Shown: positions 1-12,315 of the stretch, one piece after another
How the letters are laid out: every line of letters starts with the position of its first letter
How positions within the stretch are numbered: position 1 is the first letter of the stretch
Translations under genes and position numbers: made by a program
Origin: Odiellus spinosus
Lineage: Eukaryota > Arthropoda > Arachnida > Opiliones > Phalangiidae
DNA length: 64,000 nt
NCBI GenBank assembly: GCA_963920705.1
Contig: CAWUCO010000001.1
Location: 248,001 to 312,000, forward strand
Reading direction: 5' to 3'
Notes under the pieces: model-generated
Told to the model about the DNA's origin: nothing
Seen by the model: only the letters and a program-made list of their open reading frames with translations
Databases searched by the model: none

Positions 1-136
1 TGCGAAGCCACGGTATGTTTTTTTTTTCCTTAAAAATATTTAAAAAATTTAATTTTACTAAAAATCATTTTTTTGAAATTGTCAGGAATTAAGTACAACC
101 GTGAGGGGTATTGGCGGTTTTGGCTCCAGTAATTAA
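1..136 (+). CDS. dUTPase, 3' end of gene (last two exons)
   Basis: Two plus-strand exon pieces are visible: 1-12, followed by a donor GTATGT, and 86-136, preceded by a pyrimidine-rich stretch ending in CAG. The last exon reads ELSTTVRGIGGFGSSN and stops at 134-136. RGxGGFGS(T/S) is motif V of trimeric dUTPases (dUTP pyrophosphatase, which makes dUMP and keeps uracil out of DNA); it closes over the active site at the extreme C terminus, as here. The upstream exons lie outside the window. The usual Gly after the Ser/Thr is replaced by Asn. The identification rests on this one motif and its terminal position, so a related dUTPase-like protein, cellular or virus-derived, cannot be excluded. Confidence 0.72.
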
Positions 137-633
137 TGTATATTAACCGTAAAAAAAAATAATTAAATTTGATTTTACCTTGAATTTCTTGTTTCGTTAT
201 GAATTGATGACTTTATTTCTTTTTAGCCATTTAAATTCATTATAAACTTCTCCATTTCCATAGTCAAATCTTTTTTCGTATGCCGTGATATATAATAATA
301 AATAATAATTGATAATAATTAAATATAAAATAACGAACAAAAATACATTTACATACCTGAAAAAAAAATATAAAATGGCGTCCTACTCCTCGTATCTTTT
401 TTAAGAAATGTAGTCTTCTTAGACTTCTTTATTCCTTTACTGACGTCAAAGAACATGTGAGCCTCTTAAACCTTTTTTCATTGGTGAACTCATATTTCTT
501 ATTAAAGAGATAAGAACACAAATTTTTTGATTCAAAATGTATTTTTATTTTCAAGATATTTTTTTAAATCAAAATCTATTTTTTAAAATCAAAATCTATT
601 TTTATTTTTTAAAATCAAAATCTATTTTTATTT
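137..633. other. Convergent intergenic region with short A+T tandem repeat
   Basis: This is the shared 3' flank of the dUTPase and the minus-strand gene at 634-1423. It is strongly A+T rich. Positions 540-633 hold three or four imperfect copies of a 26-33 bp unit containing TCAAAATCTATTTTTA, probably in the 3' UTR of the minus-strand gene. AATAAA-like signals occur near 295-310. No coding sequence seen. Confidence 0.5.
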
Positions 634-1423
634 TTAAGATGAATCTTCTTCATCACTATAAAAGTTATCTGAGTCGCATTTTTTATAGTTAAAACTATAA
701 TCTTTCAGCCATTTTTTTAGTTCTTTGAATTGACAATAATATTTACGGATCTAAAAAAAAATATTAATATTTTATTTATTAAAACTGTATTTTTAGCTAC
801 ATACCTTTTCTTCTAATCTTAACACTTTTTTGTCATAATCCGCAATTGAATTATATTGGCCGTCAAAGAATTCGCGGTATCTAATATAAGGTATTTTTTA
901 GTTCATTTTTTATTTGTTGAAAAAAAATAACATACTTGAGAGCAAAAATAACGATTTTGTACGAGATGAATTGATGGAACATTTCTTTGGCGTGGAACTC
1001 CCAGCCCATAAAAGTTAATGATTTATACGGACAATGAAGGTTCGTATAATGATAAGGATAAGGACATACTGTTACAGTTTTTTCCCCAAAAGTTTTAACG
1101 TCGCAACCCCATAATACGGCTTGAGGATGAAACAAATAATGGTCAAATTCCCACACATTTAATTTGCAAAATTCTGGTGTTATAAAATGCGAAAAAGAAC
1201 GAGACAATAACAACTGGTGACACTCATTAAAGACTGGTTCTGATAACTTGACTAATAGATTTGTTTTTGCTTCGAATATTTCGGGATGATGATCGTCTGT
1301 GTTGTTACTTGTTTGTAGAACATATTTAGAGTCAACTACCGCGAACGCTAAACATTGGAGAGATAACACTCCTTCTAATCTATGGGCTTGACGTGGAGCG
1401 TGGTATTCAGTTAAACAAGCCAT
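634..1423 (-). CDS. Three-exon gene, 226-aa protein of unknown function
   Basis: Exon 1 is 1423-936, exon 2 880-805 and exon 3 750-634. The introns are only 55 and 54 bp, with donors GTATGT at both and acceptors TTAG. Phases fit (488, 76 and 117 nt), giving one frame of 226 residues from an ATG at 1423 to a TAA at 636-634. I recognise no family. The N-terminal two thirds is rich in aromatic residues, His and Cys (FDHYLFHPQAVLWGCD, YPYHYTNLHCPY); residues about 160-200 look like a charged helix or coiled coil; the tail is acidic (SDEEDSS). No signal peptide or membrane segment. It lies tail-to-tail with dUTPase. Reading straight through intron 1 gives a misleading longer ORF ending at 881. The splice model is inferred; the gene may be lineage-specific or of viral or mobile origin. 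Confidence 0.68.
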
Positions 1424-1841
1424 GGTGACTATAAATTTAATATTGTTGAGAAGCCTTTTTAAAGTAATTTAAATGAGGTTAGTAGGTAAAAGTAATACTT
1501 ATATTCAAATAAGATTATGAGGTAAAAGTAACAATTTTATTCAAATAAAATTGTAACAATTTTGATTTCCCCCTGTGGCACAATAGCTTTAAAAAGTAAC
1601 CTAGTTTTTGATTATGACGAGAGTAAAAGTAAAGGAGAAAGAGTTGCTAAGCATACAAGAGAGATGTTTGAGACTCCCGCGTACCTAATAAGCCCTGCGG
1701 CGCGAGCGGAAATTTTGAAAAAAAAAAATTTTTCAACAAGTTGGTGATGTCAAAAACAAGTTCTCCCAAACCTTGGGAGGGGCTCTAGCAGGCTGGGGAT
1801 GGAAAGGGGGTCAAAGTTTTCGTTATTTCCGGGGTACTTTA
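1424..1841. other. Upstream region of the 226-aa gene
   Basis: Contains two near-identical direct repeats of about 38 bp at about 1482 and 1520 (AGGTAAAAGTAA followed by TATTCAAATAA), within 140 bp of the gene start and so possibly promoter-proximal. A plus-strand frame at 1562-1747 is open but begins at a TTG and matches nothing I know. Nothing else seen. Confidence 0.35.
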
Positions 1842-2027
1842 CTACTCTCTTTCGTTGAGATCTTTCTCATCTTGCGTCATAGCCGCTCCAAAACCAGGAT
1901 CAATGGCTTTCCACATCTTCTTTTGCACCATCGCTGCTTTCGCTCTAATATTCCAGGCAAAATAATTGTTCGAACTTAACTTTGGTATACGAAATTCGTC
2001 CAAGGAACTTGATGCATTGGCCGCCAT
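1842..2027 (-). pseudogene. Copia-type retrotransposon gag N-terminus, truncated
   Basis: A 61-codon frame starting MAANASSSLDEF has the usual beginning of Ty1/copia polyproteins: a short leader, then IPKLSSNNYFAWNIRAKAAM, matching the family pattern L-x-x-x-N-Y-x-x-W-x-x-x-M, then a Lys/Trp/Ala-rich helix and an Asp/Glu-rich segment. The frame stops at 1842 and nothing downstream resembles the rest of Gag, protease or integrase, so this is a 5' scrap. No LTR recognised. It could also be a domesticated copia-gag exon, but the short length argues against that. Confidence 0.5.
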
Positions 2028-4477
2028 CTTCTTTTATTTCGCGCAAGGTGTGGCACGGTACACGAAACTTTTATTTGCTAATCTCTATTTGTCTAATTAA
2101 CTTTCAGCTATTTCTTCAATCGCGAGTCGCAAACTGAACAAAGAATGCGGAACTTATTTCGCGGGACTCGACTTAATTTAAAATAACTGCGTAGTTAAAA
2201 GACAGAAATAAAAATACGTGTTTTCAGTACGAGAGGCAAGAGAACTCTATTTTCCATAAATACAAAATGCCTAGTGGCTACAGAAAAAGTAAATAAAAAC
2301 ACGTTTATTGTTCTTTCGTATTTCTATATCCTATAGATGGCGTTAGGTTCAGCGACACCAGAAATTAAAGGTTAAGTCTTATTTCCAACATGGGTTTGAT
2401 GATTTGAGATGGAATGACCCACAGTTCATACTTTCAACTGGGAATTCTCGATCAGCCTAATTTAAAAGCCATTTCTATAATATGGCAATTTGTAAAAATA
2501 AATCTATAATTTTAACTCACCCCTATTCTGAAATTGTAATTTATTTCTTCTCGTAGTTCTGACATTTTGCGTTAATTTGAGAATTCAAAATCCCCAGGCA
2601 TTTATTTCACTAAAGATATTTCCAAAATCTCGTTAACTGTTTTATTTCGAGCAAAAATAGAAAATGGACCGAAATAAATATTTTAATACCATTAAATAAT
2701 TTTAATATCGGTCTAATATATTTTAAATAATTGTCTTCGTTACTTCTTAATCAAGAGACACACTTGGTTAGCCGAATAAGTCATTAAATACTTCAATTAT
2801 TCTAATTTTAAACATTGAAAACTGTTTATTTGTGGAGAGATTTAGTACACACTTTTTTTTTTTTCATTTATTAACCGCGCTCAAAATTGTCAGTTCCCCA
2901 TTAACAGAGCTAACAAACTGAAGTATTATATTAATTATTCCTGTACTAATTACCCACTTGTATGATCTTGGTATCATCACCCGATTTCAGATTGGAATCT
3001 TATAAATTCTAGCGAAACTTTGTCCTTTTTAAGACAATGAAGAACCCATTTAAAATCAAGATAGAATATTTGAAAAGTACTTATTTCGCATCTGGGTTTC
3101 GTAGCGATGTTCCAAGTCGTTGGTTCAATAAATCGCCAATTTCGATTGGGCCTGCTGTTTAATTCGACCTCCTCTCATTCCGATAGATCTTACTAAAAAT
3201 ACGGGATTAAATCTGTATAAAACGTTACCAAGACTTTTTTTGCCATCGACTGGCGTCTAGATATCTTGCGTGTTTAATTGTAACGTACCTTACATCTATG
3301 TAAACACCATTATTTTTTCAGTTCTAGAGTCATTAAACCAGATTTTATGTTTCTACTTAAGATCGTTTTGTAACTTTTTCTTTTTATTGACGTTCTTCTT
3401 CTACTCGTTTTAAAGGGAAAATAAACGATATAAAAATTATTCAACCGTTTTCTCGTAAAGAGGATTAGAAGCTCGTGTCTAATCTGTTTTGTACGAGAGA
3501 TATTTGAAATTTCAGTGAAATGGGGCTTAATAATGGCGTTTAAGTTCTTTTTAAATTCAACGTTTTGATCCTGAATTTCTTCGCATTGATGGATCAACGA
3601 CCAATCGAATGTTATTGGAAGACTCACGGAGATCTCGTCTTAACTAGGGCCTTTGCTGATTGGTCGCTGACCCTTGAAAGTGAAGAAATTCAGGATTTCC
3701 ATGTATCCAGCTAAGTCTATTTTTCTGGGTAAGTTTTAAATTTATTTCTAGTTTAATATTTGTTTGTAATTTGGTGCCTAAATATTTCGCATCATTTTCG
3801 ATGAATTTTCAAAGATCTGTTCTATTTTCTTCTCCTCCGAGATTCGAATCTTGAATTACTGTATGATATCTAAAATTGGTGGGAAAATTCTTATATTGTT
3901 AATTTGGAAGCGAAGATTGTAAACATAAATCAAAAGCCGTTTCATTTTCATCTCGTAAGTTTCCCTTTAAAATACACTTATGTTATACTTTAGATTGCCT
4001 CCACTTTCTACTTTTGTCGTTGCCATGGCTTCAAATTATTTGTTTCTCGACATTTTATAATACTCTCGAATAAAAGAAAAGATAGGAAGTTTCGAAAAGT
4101 CACTTTTTAGAGTGAAAACAGGTATTATTGATCTCCTTGAACGCAAAAACATAACACACTTGTATTATTATTGCTACGTTGTTGGGTTTTGCCTTGGAGG
4201 AAATATAAGCTAGAGTCACACTAGCATTCTTAATCGATTTGAAACGATAAAATCCAATCGCCAGGAATCGTTTTAAACGTCACGTGTTCACGCATTATCT
4301 TTATAAATCGATTTATCGGATGTTGAAACTGAATCGGTATGAAACTGGTTCCCGAAGTAGTTTCGAGAAATCGAATCAAATCGATTCGAGAAAAGATGGT
4401 TTACCATTCACAATCCTCTATCGAAACGTTTTCAAACGGTCCGTTGACTATATAAATACAGTAATGATGTTTTTCAT
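2028..4477. repeat. Partial, diverged copy of the tandem unit (unit 0)
   Basis: No gene found. About 2490-2600 (around TTTTAACTCACCCCTATTCTG) matches blocks near 8810, 42540 and 57090 in the later units, and 3567-3697 is the hairpin repeat also present at 42710 and 57263. I take this as the remnant right-hand part of a preceding unit, too diverged to align fully by eye. The small ORFs here are unsupported. Confidence 0.45.
3567..3697. repeat. Short hairpin repeat (copy 1 of 3)
   Basis: The ends are inverted copies of each other: ATCCTGAATTTCTTCGCATT on the left and GAAGAAATTCAGGAT on the right. Equivalent copies lie at 42710-42807 and 57263-57375, with similar arms but middles that differ in length and sequence. 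Size and structure suit a very small non-autonomous foldback element. It is embedded in the duplicated unit, so it predates at least some of the duplications. Confidence 0.5.
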
Positions 4478-6202
4478 GTTTATTGAACATTACAACACTT
4501 TGTTTATTCGTAACAAGATTAGTTACATATGTGTTTTTAAGAGTTTAAGACTAAGATCCTTAATATCGAAAACGGGATTGTATTAAAGAGACAAACAATT
4601 GCTTAAAACCACCTGCAATGAATATCTGGATGGTGTTGTCCAGAAAAACCGGACATAATGCAATTAGCCATAATTTAATTTATGTTAATATTTATTTATT
4701 TAATTTATATTTATTAATTAAGACTAAGAATATGACTAGTCAAGCAAATTTTCTTTAAGAAATTGGTTAAGGTGCTTATTATGTCCCATATTTGATGAAG
4801 ACCTCTTAAACAACGCCCCGTAGCTTAATACTATCAGCAAAGGTCCAGTTTTACGTCATAGCCCATCACTAAAAAATAGACAAAAAAGTCATCACCCCTG
4901 TCTGGCTCGAGTGATTTGGACTCTTCCTCGATATTTTAAGTCGGGAGAGAGGGACGGAATTTAGACGGGCTTCGCTTGGATATATCGTCTTCCCTCCAAA
5001 CTTCGGAATTTCTCCAAAGCATTTGCGGCCGCTAGAGAGTATCGAACCAGAACCTACCGGTACATTTTCCCCGACCTTTCCTGATGGTGTTAAGCGTAAT
5101 GTGGTTGTTTACTTTTGGTTATAACTATTTGGTTGACCTCTAGAGGTTAATTTAAGCGCCTTGAGTTTGGATTTCATACAATTTTCTATATTTTCACTCG
5201 AAGAAGTCGCTATTGACACGGGTAGATAATTTTGTATAAGAGTGATTAATTATTCGATTAGTTATACATAAATACATTTCATTAAGATACATTTAAATTT
5301 AAGTTATATAATGCATTAATATATCATTTTAAATTGGTATTCGGGGATAATCTGACAAAGTGACACCCTTTCATATTATTTGATAAAAAATATTGCTTGA
5401 ATAATTTTTTAAATTTTAAACGCAGTTTATGATCATTCGAATATTGCTGTTGAAATGTTTCTTCGAAGTTCTTGTTATTAATGATATAAGCCATCAGCTT
5501 GGATATAATAATAGGCTGTAAAGATATTTAATCAGCTCCACAGTGTAGTGTTCAAGACCAAGCTAATAAGAGCCCGGATTACGTTAATTAATTTTGAAAA
5601 AATTTCGTTATTTATAATGTTATTGAAAATAAAACTGTTCTTGATCCAAGAGCTCGGATAATGGATAACTTAGGATATCCATTCATAATTAGGCTTTTTT
5701 CAGATATTTTAATCTCGGATGAATTGTTAATATAAACACCAGAAATTACATAAACAGACACGTATCGACTGCTGGATACGAATTAGACCCGGAGATTAAA
5801 TTTTAAGCTCGATTAATAAACAAATCGCGTTTATTCAAACGGATAATGTGAAGATAAAAATACGACGTTTCTCGAAATCCGTGTAGAATGAAATATAATA
5901 ATTCGATTTTTTCATCTAAATCCAAAGGAAAAGCGACAAAATTCTTACATTCTAGCTTTGAGATCTCAATTTGGGTTAAAATACGCGAAGAAACTCAAAT
6001 GTTTCTTATCGGTGAATGAATAACACGAATAAGAAATGGATAATGTTTTCGCGAACAGTTAATATCTGATTGACATTCAATTAACAAAAGTTCTACGAAT
6101 TCCGAGCTCTCTACATAATTTCCTTCGAAGTCCATTTTATCTGTTTGAGGGTCAAATTGGTATGAAGGAAATGTTGCTTGGAGATGCTGAAATATTGTAT
6201 AA

Positions 6203-8000
6203 TCAGTCTTGAAATCCAATGTCACGTGTTGGCGATTCCTTCGAGAGATAAACTCCCAATTGATTCGCGATAATCTCGGAAAAGAGGGTTAGACAAGCGA
6301 CGGTGATTCCGGACAACCAAATATGGAACATGATGGACAGTTCGTCGATGGTCGTGGCAGTGACCGCGTTCATCTCAGTGCCGGCGTCACTCGCCAATAT
6401 TGATCTAATTTTTAGAAACTGACGTATGTTTCTCGGGCCTGATTGAACAGTTTCCAAGAATCTAAGAGCCCTAAAAAGGGATTTTCAAAGATATTAAGGC
6501 AATAATATTTTTTTAATTCATTTTGTTGGCAAACTCTTCAGTGGAGGAAGCGAAACCCTCAAAAAGGACCAATCAATTGGGAGTAGGGTACTCGTCTGCC
6601 ACTAATTATCTCGCTTTGTAAATTTTAAGGGAGCCATCTAGTTTCACTCGCGAGAAATCGGAATGTGACGTAGCTTCCGCCTCACTCGTAAAGAGTTTGA
6701 AAAGGCAAAGTAGCCAATGGGCGCTCGAGAAGACGATTCCGTGTCTTAATTCTTAATTTACGTAACGAGCCATCGATTGAAAAGTAGGAAATTTCCCTTT
6801 ATACTCTTATTGGCTTTAGTATCAAGGTAGTTTTACGGATGTTTCTCTAGCGCGCGTGAAAATAAAGTTAAAACATTAATTACAAATAATCAACTTCCTG
6901 CAACATTCTTTTCGGTAGCAACGGATTAAAAATTAATGAACTGTAAAAGGTTTTAATCACAAAATTCCCGAAATATAATCTTTGGCCCGCGTTTTTCGTT
7001 TTCATTTGGGGAATAATATTGTTTGAAACAATATAACCATTTAAATGCCCGTCGTCATCTAATATGGCGTATTTCGCAGTGCCGTTTGGGAAAGAGTCAA
7101 ATAAATCGGAATTGTATTCTTCAATGTAGAATGTTTCTTTGAATAGCTGATCCATTATTGGAGAATTTTTTCTTAAGCGTTTAACATAGGTTTTTAACGC
7201 GTAATCATGTTTATAAATTGCTGGTCTCATTCCGGGATATTTCTTGATATCTTCGAGGGTATTTACTCTAACCGCGTTGGACACCATCATCTCGCTCTTT
7301 AAGTTGCCCGTGTAGGCTTTGATCAAGACGGACGTCCCCAGTAACCAACCGCTCAACATCAATTTTGCCGAAAGTCGCCTCGGGAAAACATCCGCGGCTA
7401 AGGGTTAAGAAGGAATGTCATTGGTTAAATTTATTTATATTGTTTTACTCGCAATGAAGTACTCAACGGTTATGAAGCAGATGAGAAATGAAAAACCAAA
7501 CGTATTCCAAAAAGGGGAAACGCTTTCCGATTGACGAACGAACGAATCTCATTTTGAAAAGCCCGCAGACGAGGGATAATAACAGCAGACTGACTATGAG
7601 GAAAATCCAAATTGTGGACTCGATGCCCTCCAATGAAAATTTCTTTTCCGCCTTAATTCCATCATTAACGACAGTTATCAATTTTACTATTTTTGTGTCC
7701 GTCGGAGGGGAAACGTATAAAAATATGTTAGAACCTTTATTTGCAACATTATGCACACACGAATCGCAGAACTGCAATGGACTAAAAATTAACAACCCGA
7801 AAGGTGAATGTGAATCTATAGCCGAAAACGTACTTTAGCCGCAACGCAATACGTTGAATATACTGTATCTATAGGGGTCTTCAGATTGTTTGCCTTTAAA
7901 AAAGCATCCACTGCGACCTTGACATCGTCCCATGGCACGATTGTGATACTAAAGTGAACCACTCATTTAGTCGCGCGGTCTCGTAAAGATTTATTATTAT
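6203..8000 (-). pseudogene. Ionotropic receptor IR-1 (damaged, 3' half of gene)
   Basis: Encodes the ligand-gated channel half of an arthropod variant ionotropic glutamate receptor (chemosensory IR), a plasma-membrane protein. Exons: about 7992-7850 (ligand-binding piece, VPWDDVKVAVD), 7795-7468 (pre-M1 and M1, ESTIWIFLIVSLLLLSLVCG), 7397-6884 (pore and M2, GWLLGTSVLIKAYTGNLKS, then lobe S2), 6470-6203 (M3, IDELSIMFHIWLSGITVACL, stop). AYTGNL is the counterpart of the SYTANL pore motif. Splice phases agree (C|GTTGAG to TTAG|CC, 70 bp; TT|GTAATT to TTTTTAG). The three channel exons are open, but the ligand-binding piece does not join the M1 exon in frame: at least one frameshift lies near 7800-7850. 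The N-terminal exons are absent. Confidence 0.68.
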
Positions 8001-8050
8001 TATCAGAAGCCGATGAAACCCTCCTTTAAAGTCTATTACTCCCGGGTCTT

Positions 8051-11000
8051 GTCTACCCCTCTCTGTATGGGTTAGTCTCAAAAATCGCGATTTGTACGCC
8101 TCCTAAAGGTAGATATTTTCGGAGCGGAAGTTCGTCCAGCGAATATCTCTAGCAACCATGAAGTTCGTCAACCAAACGTCGTCGTATGTGGGGAGAGAGA
8201 GAGAGAGAGAATTTCAAATTTTCCGTAGACAGGGGGTATGAAGTAGGACCCCTCCGATCTCGTAAAATTGAGAATTTTACCCTTACAGAGAGGAGCGCTA
8301 TATGGAACATTAGAGGGTTTCATGGGCTACTGCATATTTTATTGTACGGAAACTTGGAGCTAAAAATGGATCTGATTTCGATTTTATTTTCGGAATCACC
8401 TGATGCCAGAAAACGTAAAAGAGAATTTTCAAACAATTTTAAGACACGTTTTTGGTGTTAAATTAATTTCTAAAGTTTAGTAAAATTTCCAAGCGCTGTT
8501 GAAGGCTGAAATAATATGATTGGTCCGAATTTATAATTACTCTTAAAGAATGTTTATCGAACTTTAGAAATTAATTTAAGCACCAAAAACGTGTCAAAAA
8601 ATTGTGAAAATAAATTCAAAAGCTCTTCCATATTTAGCTCCAAGTTTCCCTTTAATGTTGGCCTCACTTGACGTTTAATAGGTTTTCCCAAATATAGTCA
8701 CGCTCGTTTACGACATATTTTGCTGCTAGTACTTTCATAATCTTTTCCTTGGTGTTTATTGTATCAGCCTGATGAAAAATGCATAATATAATATGGTGCA
8801 TCGAAAAAATCTATCATTTTAACTTACTCCTATCCGGAAATTGTAAGTTTCTTCTCGTAGCTCTGGCATCTCGCGTATTGTAGATGGTCCTTTAACTTAA
8901 ATTTGATCTTCAAGTCGAAATCCAAACTCTCCTTGGCAGCTTTATTTCGGATTCAACAGGCTTAGCTGGATAGGAATTAGACCCGTTTATTCGAACGGAT
9001 AATGCGAAGATAAAAATACGACGTTTCTCGAAATCCGTGTAGAATGAAATATAATTATTAGATTTTTTCATCTAAATCCAAAATAACAGCGACTAAATTC
9101 CTACATTCTTGCTTCGAGATCTCAATTTTGGGTTAAAATCCGCGAAGAAACTCAAATGTTTCTTATCGGCGAATGAAAAATTCGTATCAATTTCCTAAAT
9201 AACAATGAGTACGAATTGTAAGTTTGCCGTTACATTCGGGTATATACGTTAACTCGAATAAGAAATGGATATTTTTTTCGAGAACGGATTATATCTGATT
9301 GCCATTCACGATTGTCTTATTCAGTTAACCAAACTTATACGGATTCCGAGCCCTAACAGTTCTTGCTAATAGCCCCAAATCAAATTTAGGCTTGCCATTG
9401 CTAGAAAGGGACGGGCTGGCCTGTGACCCTGAAAGCCCCCTTTGATTATCATAATTAAACTTACCCGTTTTCTTCAATTACTTTTGAAAACCTTTTGATC
9501 GCCTTTAATTTTTCGGCTATCGTCGACCAAGTGCTTTATTGTTACCGTAACTTTACAATGTATTCATTTTATTATTAGAACAAAAGTGTGCCTTCTTGAC
9601 CTAGAAAGTAAGCGAGGCGATTATTTATTGTATATTTAAAGGGAGCCACAAAACGCTATCTCGAAATAACTACCAAGAGTGGATCAAGCGTGAGTAACTC
9701 ACCAAAAAGACTCATTTGCCGTACCTATTAACCAGAGAACCACCAACGCTATCAGTTCGCGGTTTTCACTTAAATTTCAATTGAAATCTTCTTTATATCA
9801 TGATGTAATTTTGTTAATTATAACGCGAGATATTAGCGAATCTTGTTTTAAAGTAAATTAATCGAAATTGTATCATTTCCGTACCTATTATCTCGCGTTC
9901 TAATATCGCTAGAACTTTACTTCCGACGAACCGTAAAAGTCGGACGTAGTTCGTCGTATAAGTTGACAATTTTAAGTTTAATTTTACTCTCGTTATGATA
10001 AGAGACTTATATTATAACGGTATTTTACGCGTAAACTCGAAGATGTCGCCACGATAGAGTCTAATATCCAAGACCCGTCACCGTCTGGCCTACAGCGTGC
10101 CCACCCGCTTTCGTGAGAGATGGGATACTGGGGAATGAGGTTAAAGAGAGAGTTCGATGAACTGGGAAATAAATAAATCAAACAATCCTTACCCACATAA
10201 AAACTGCGACCCATATCATGAAAATCAGCGCCATCTCGTGTTTTTTCCATCGTACTAAATAACCCTTTACTACCGCCTTAATCCTTTTCTCTACCCGTTT
10301 TCGTATATACTCCTATGTTCTAAGCTGGTTCGCTCTTGATTCTAATCATTAAACTTTATTTGAAACTCCACAAAGCGTTTTCGTGAGATTAAAAGTTAAG
10401 TCTGTTGACATTGTTTGTGAAAGCGTGTCCGTGAGGCTCCTTTTATTAAATTTTTCGCTTAGGTCAGCTATGAAAGTTTTAATATTTTATCTATTTTCAC
10501 TGACATATATTTCTTTAATTTTCCACGAATTCTAAATGCGAAATTTCTTAGCCATCGTTATTAGTATACACCTTTATCTAAACTCGAATTTCATTAGAAA
10601 CCGTAATGTTATTTCCAATGGACCCACGGCGCTTGATAACTGAAATCGTCGTCTTATTGTTCCCACCGTCCACTGAATTCGAATTAATACAGACAAAGGT
10701 ACTTTGACAAAAAATTGATAAGACCATTTTAGGTTACAAGAGTTTCTCATAATGAAAGATTGATAAGGTTTATGAAGTAAAGAGTAGAAGATGCCAGAAT
10801 GGGTTACGAAAAGGTTAAAAGATAAACTAAGCCGAGCTTAATTAATTGGTTCTAAATTGATAAACAAAAATTTAATTTATTAAACAATAGATAAGCTTTT
10901 TTCAATGGAATTTTTACCAGGAACTGTAAATTACAATCACTGGGTTCTTATACTAGGGTAGCCCTCTTCAGTCGTTTAATTTTGACTGTTATATTATATC

Positions 11001-12315
11001 AGGAGTTATCCATTAAATTCACCTTAATACCCTCTTCAGACGAGGCTTAATTAGCCGTGGTTTAATCAGACTTCACCGAGGTTTACATAGCCTTTTCAGT
11101 TCTATAAACCTCGGTTTATTTTGAATAAACTATGGTTAAATCTGATTAAACCGGCTAGTTACGCCTTGTCTGAATAGGGTATTACTCACCGTAATTTAAA
11201 AGTAGCCAAGATTTTCTTCTCTTTAGATTTTTATCTTTAATAATAATCGTTCCTGGGCATATATAAGCGAGATTTACTGATTCGGTACTCATAAATGCAC
11301 CGCGCCGATGGGTGGTTTACGTTTGCGTTTAAAATTCTGGTGAATTCTCTCGCTTGATTTGAAACGCAACAAAAAAATTTTGCGAGTTTTTTTTCTATTA
11401 GTATTGTTTTTGGAAGCGTGTCCGTGACGCGCTTATTATTAAAGTTAACGCTTCGGCCAACTTTATATAATATAAATATTATCACAGGTAAATCATTGCT
11501 CAAGTTTACAACAATGCATATTACGATTAGTACGTGGTTCTGAAAGTTTTGTCGTCAGAGCTTTCGCCCGAGGAGAGAGGAAAAAATCCAAAAACTCTTA
11601 AAATGGTCGAGATACGGAATTCGAAATTGCCCTCTCTAGCGGTTGAAATTGGAACTAAATAGGCGGTGATAATATCCCGCTGAACTTTCTAGACGTTTAC
11701 GGGGGTGAGAATATATCGACGGAAAACGATTCTTCCCTCTCTCTCGCGAAACGAAGGAGCGTGTCTCGCCCGGCCGTCGCGATTTCGAGTCTGATTTACT
11801 CTAGAAAGAATATACTGGGCCTAGCCGCTTTTCTGTACAAATTTCGGAATACTTCGGGTGAAACCGTTGACTGAGATAATCGGACTCACTTCAATGTCAC
11901 CCGCAGTATGCCGTCTTATAAACTTTAAGGATGATTTACTTGTGATATTATATTATATTATTATTATTATAATACAGCCTACTAAGGAGAGGGTTTAGCT
12001 AAATATAATGAGATTGATGGAGAGAATTAGATTTTTCTATGGGGTTTATTATTGCGTATTGAATATTTCTCTAGTGTTTGCAATTTATATATCTCTTATT
12101 AATTGGATAGATTGACTGAATTAGTATCATATATTAATCTTATTATCAATTTGCTTAAAATAGATTATCAATCCAATTAACTTATCCGAAGAAAATATAA
12201 ATAAATAATTCTCATATCTGTTTTTATCCGAAAATGGCAACTTATCCTAGAACATTATCGGAGTTATATAATTCGGATAAGAACAGTTTAAAAATATATT
12301 AACTTCAAAAATAAT
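8051..12315. repeat. Non-coding part of unit 1, shared with units 2 and 3
   Basis: No gene seen. Blocks recur in the same order elsewhere: about 8640-8900 (also 42380 and 56930); 9390-9430, around GGGACGGG (also 43660 and 57850); 9700-10260 (also 43950 and 58150); 10320-10480 (also 44560 and 58760); 11510-12315 (also 44770-45560 and 55560 onward). Much of 8960-9340 repeats the IR 3' flank at 5770-6060. A MITE sits at 11027-11182. Confidence 0.55.
11027..11182. mobile_element. 156-bp palindromic MITE, TA target site
   Basis: The ends are inverted repeats (left ATACCCTCTTCAGACGAGGC, right complement ATACCCTATTCAGACAAGGC), continuing inward with a few mismatches to a short centre. A TA dinucleotide flanks both sides, as for Tc1/mariner-type insertions. 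The same family forms the inner arms of the large palindrome at 63271-64000. Non-coding. Confidence 0.6.

Noticed and set aside
881-935. C-terminal extension of the 226-aa gene reading through intron 1
   Set aside because: The stretch has a GTATGT donor and TTAG acceptor, and splicing it out gives a longer open frame through two further exons.
1562-1747. 61-codon plus-strand frame upstream of the 226-aa gene
   Set aside because: Begins at TTG, has no family resemblance, no convincing splice partner, and ends in low-complexity Lys/Asn codons.
4284-4586. 100-codon plus ORF overlapping the anchor block
   Set aside because: The frame is not kept at 21506, 45763 or 59877; non-coding repeat.
8186-8461. 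91-codon plus ORF after a (GA)n run
   Set aside because: No homologous frame in the sister units, starts in simple repeat, no family match.
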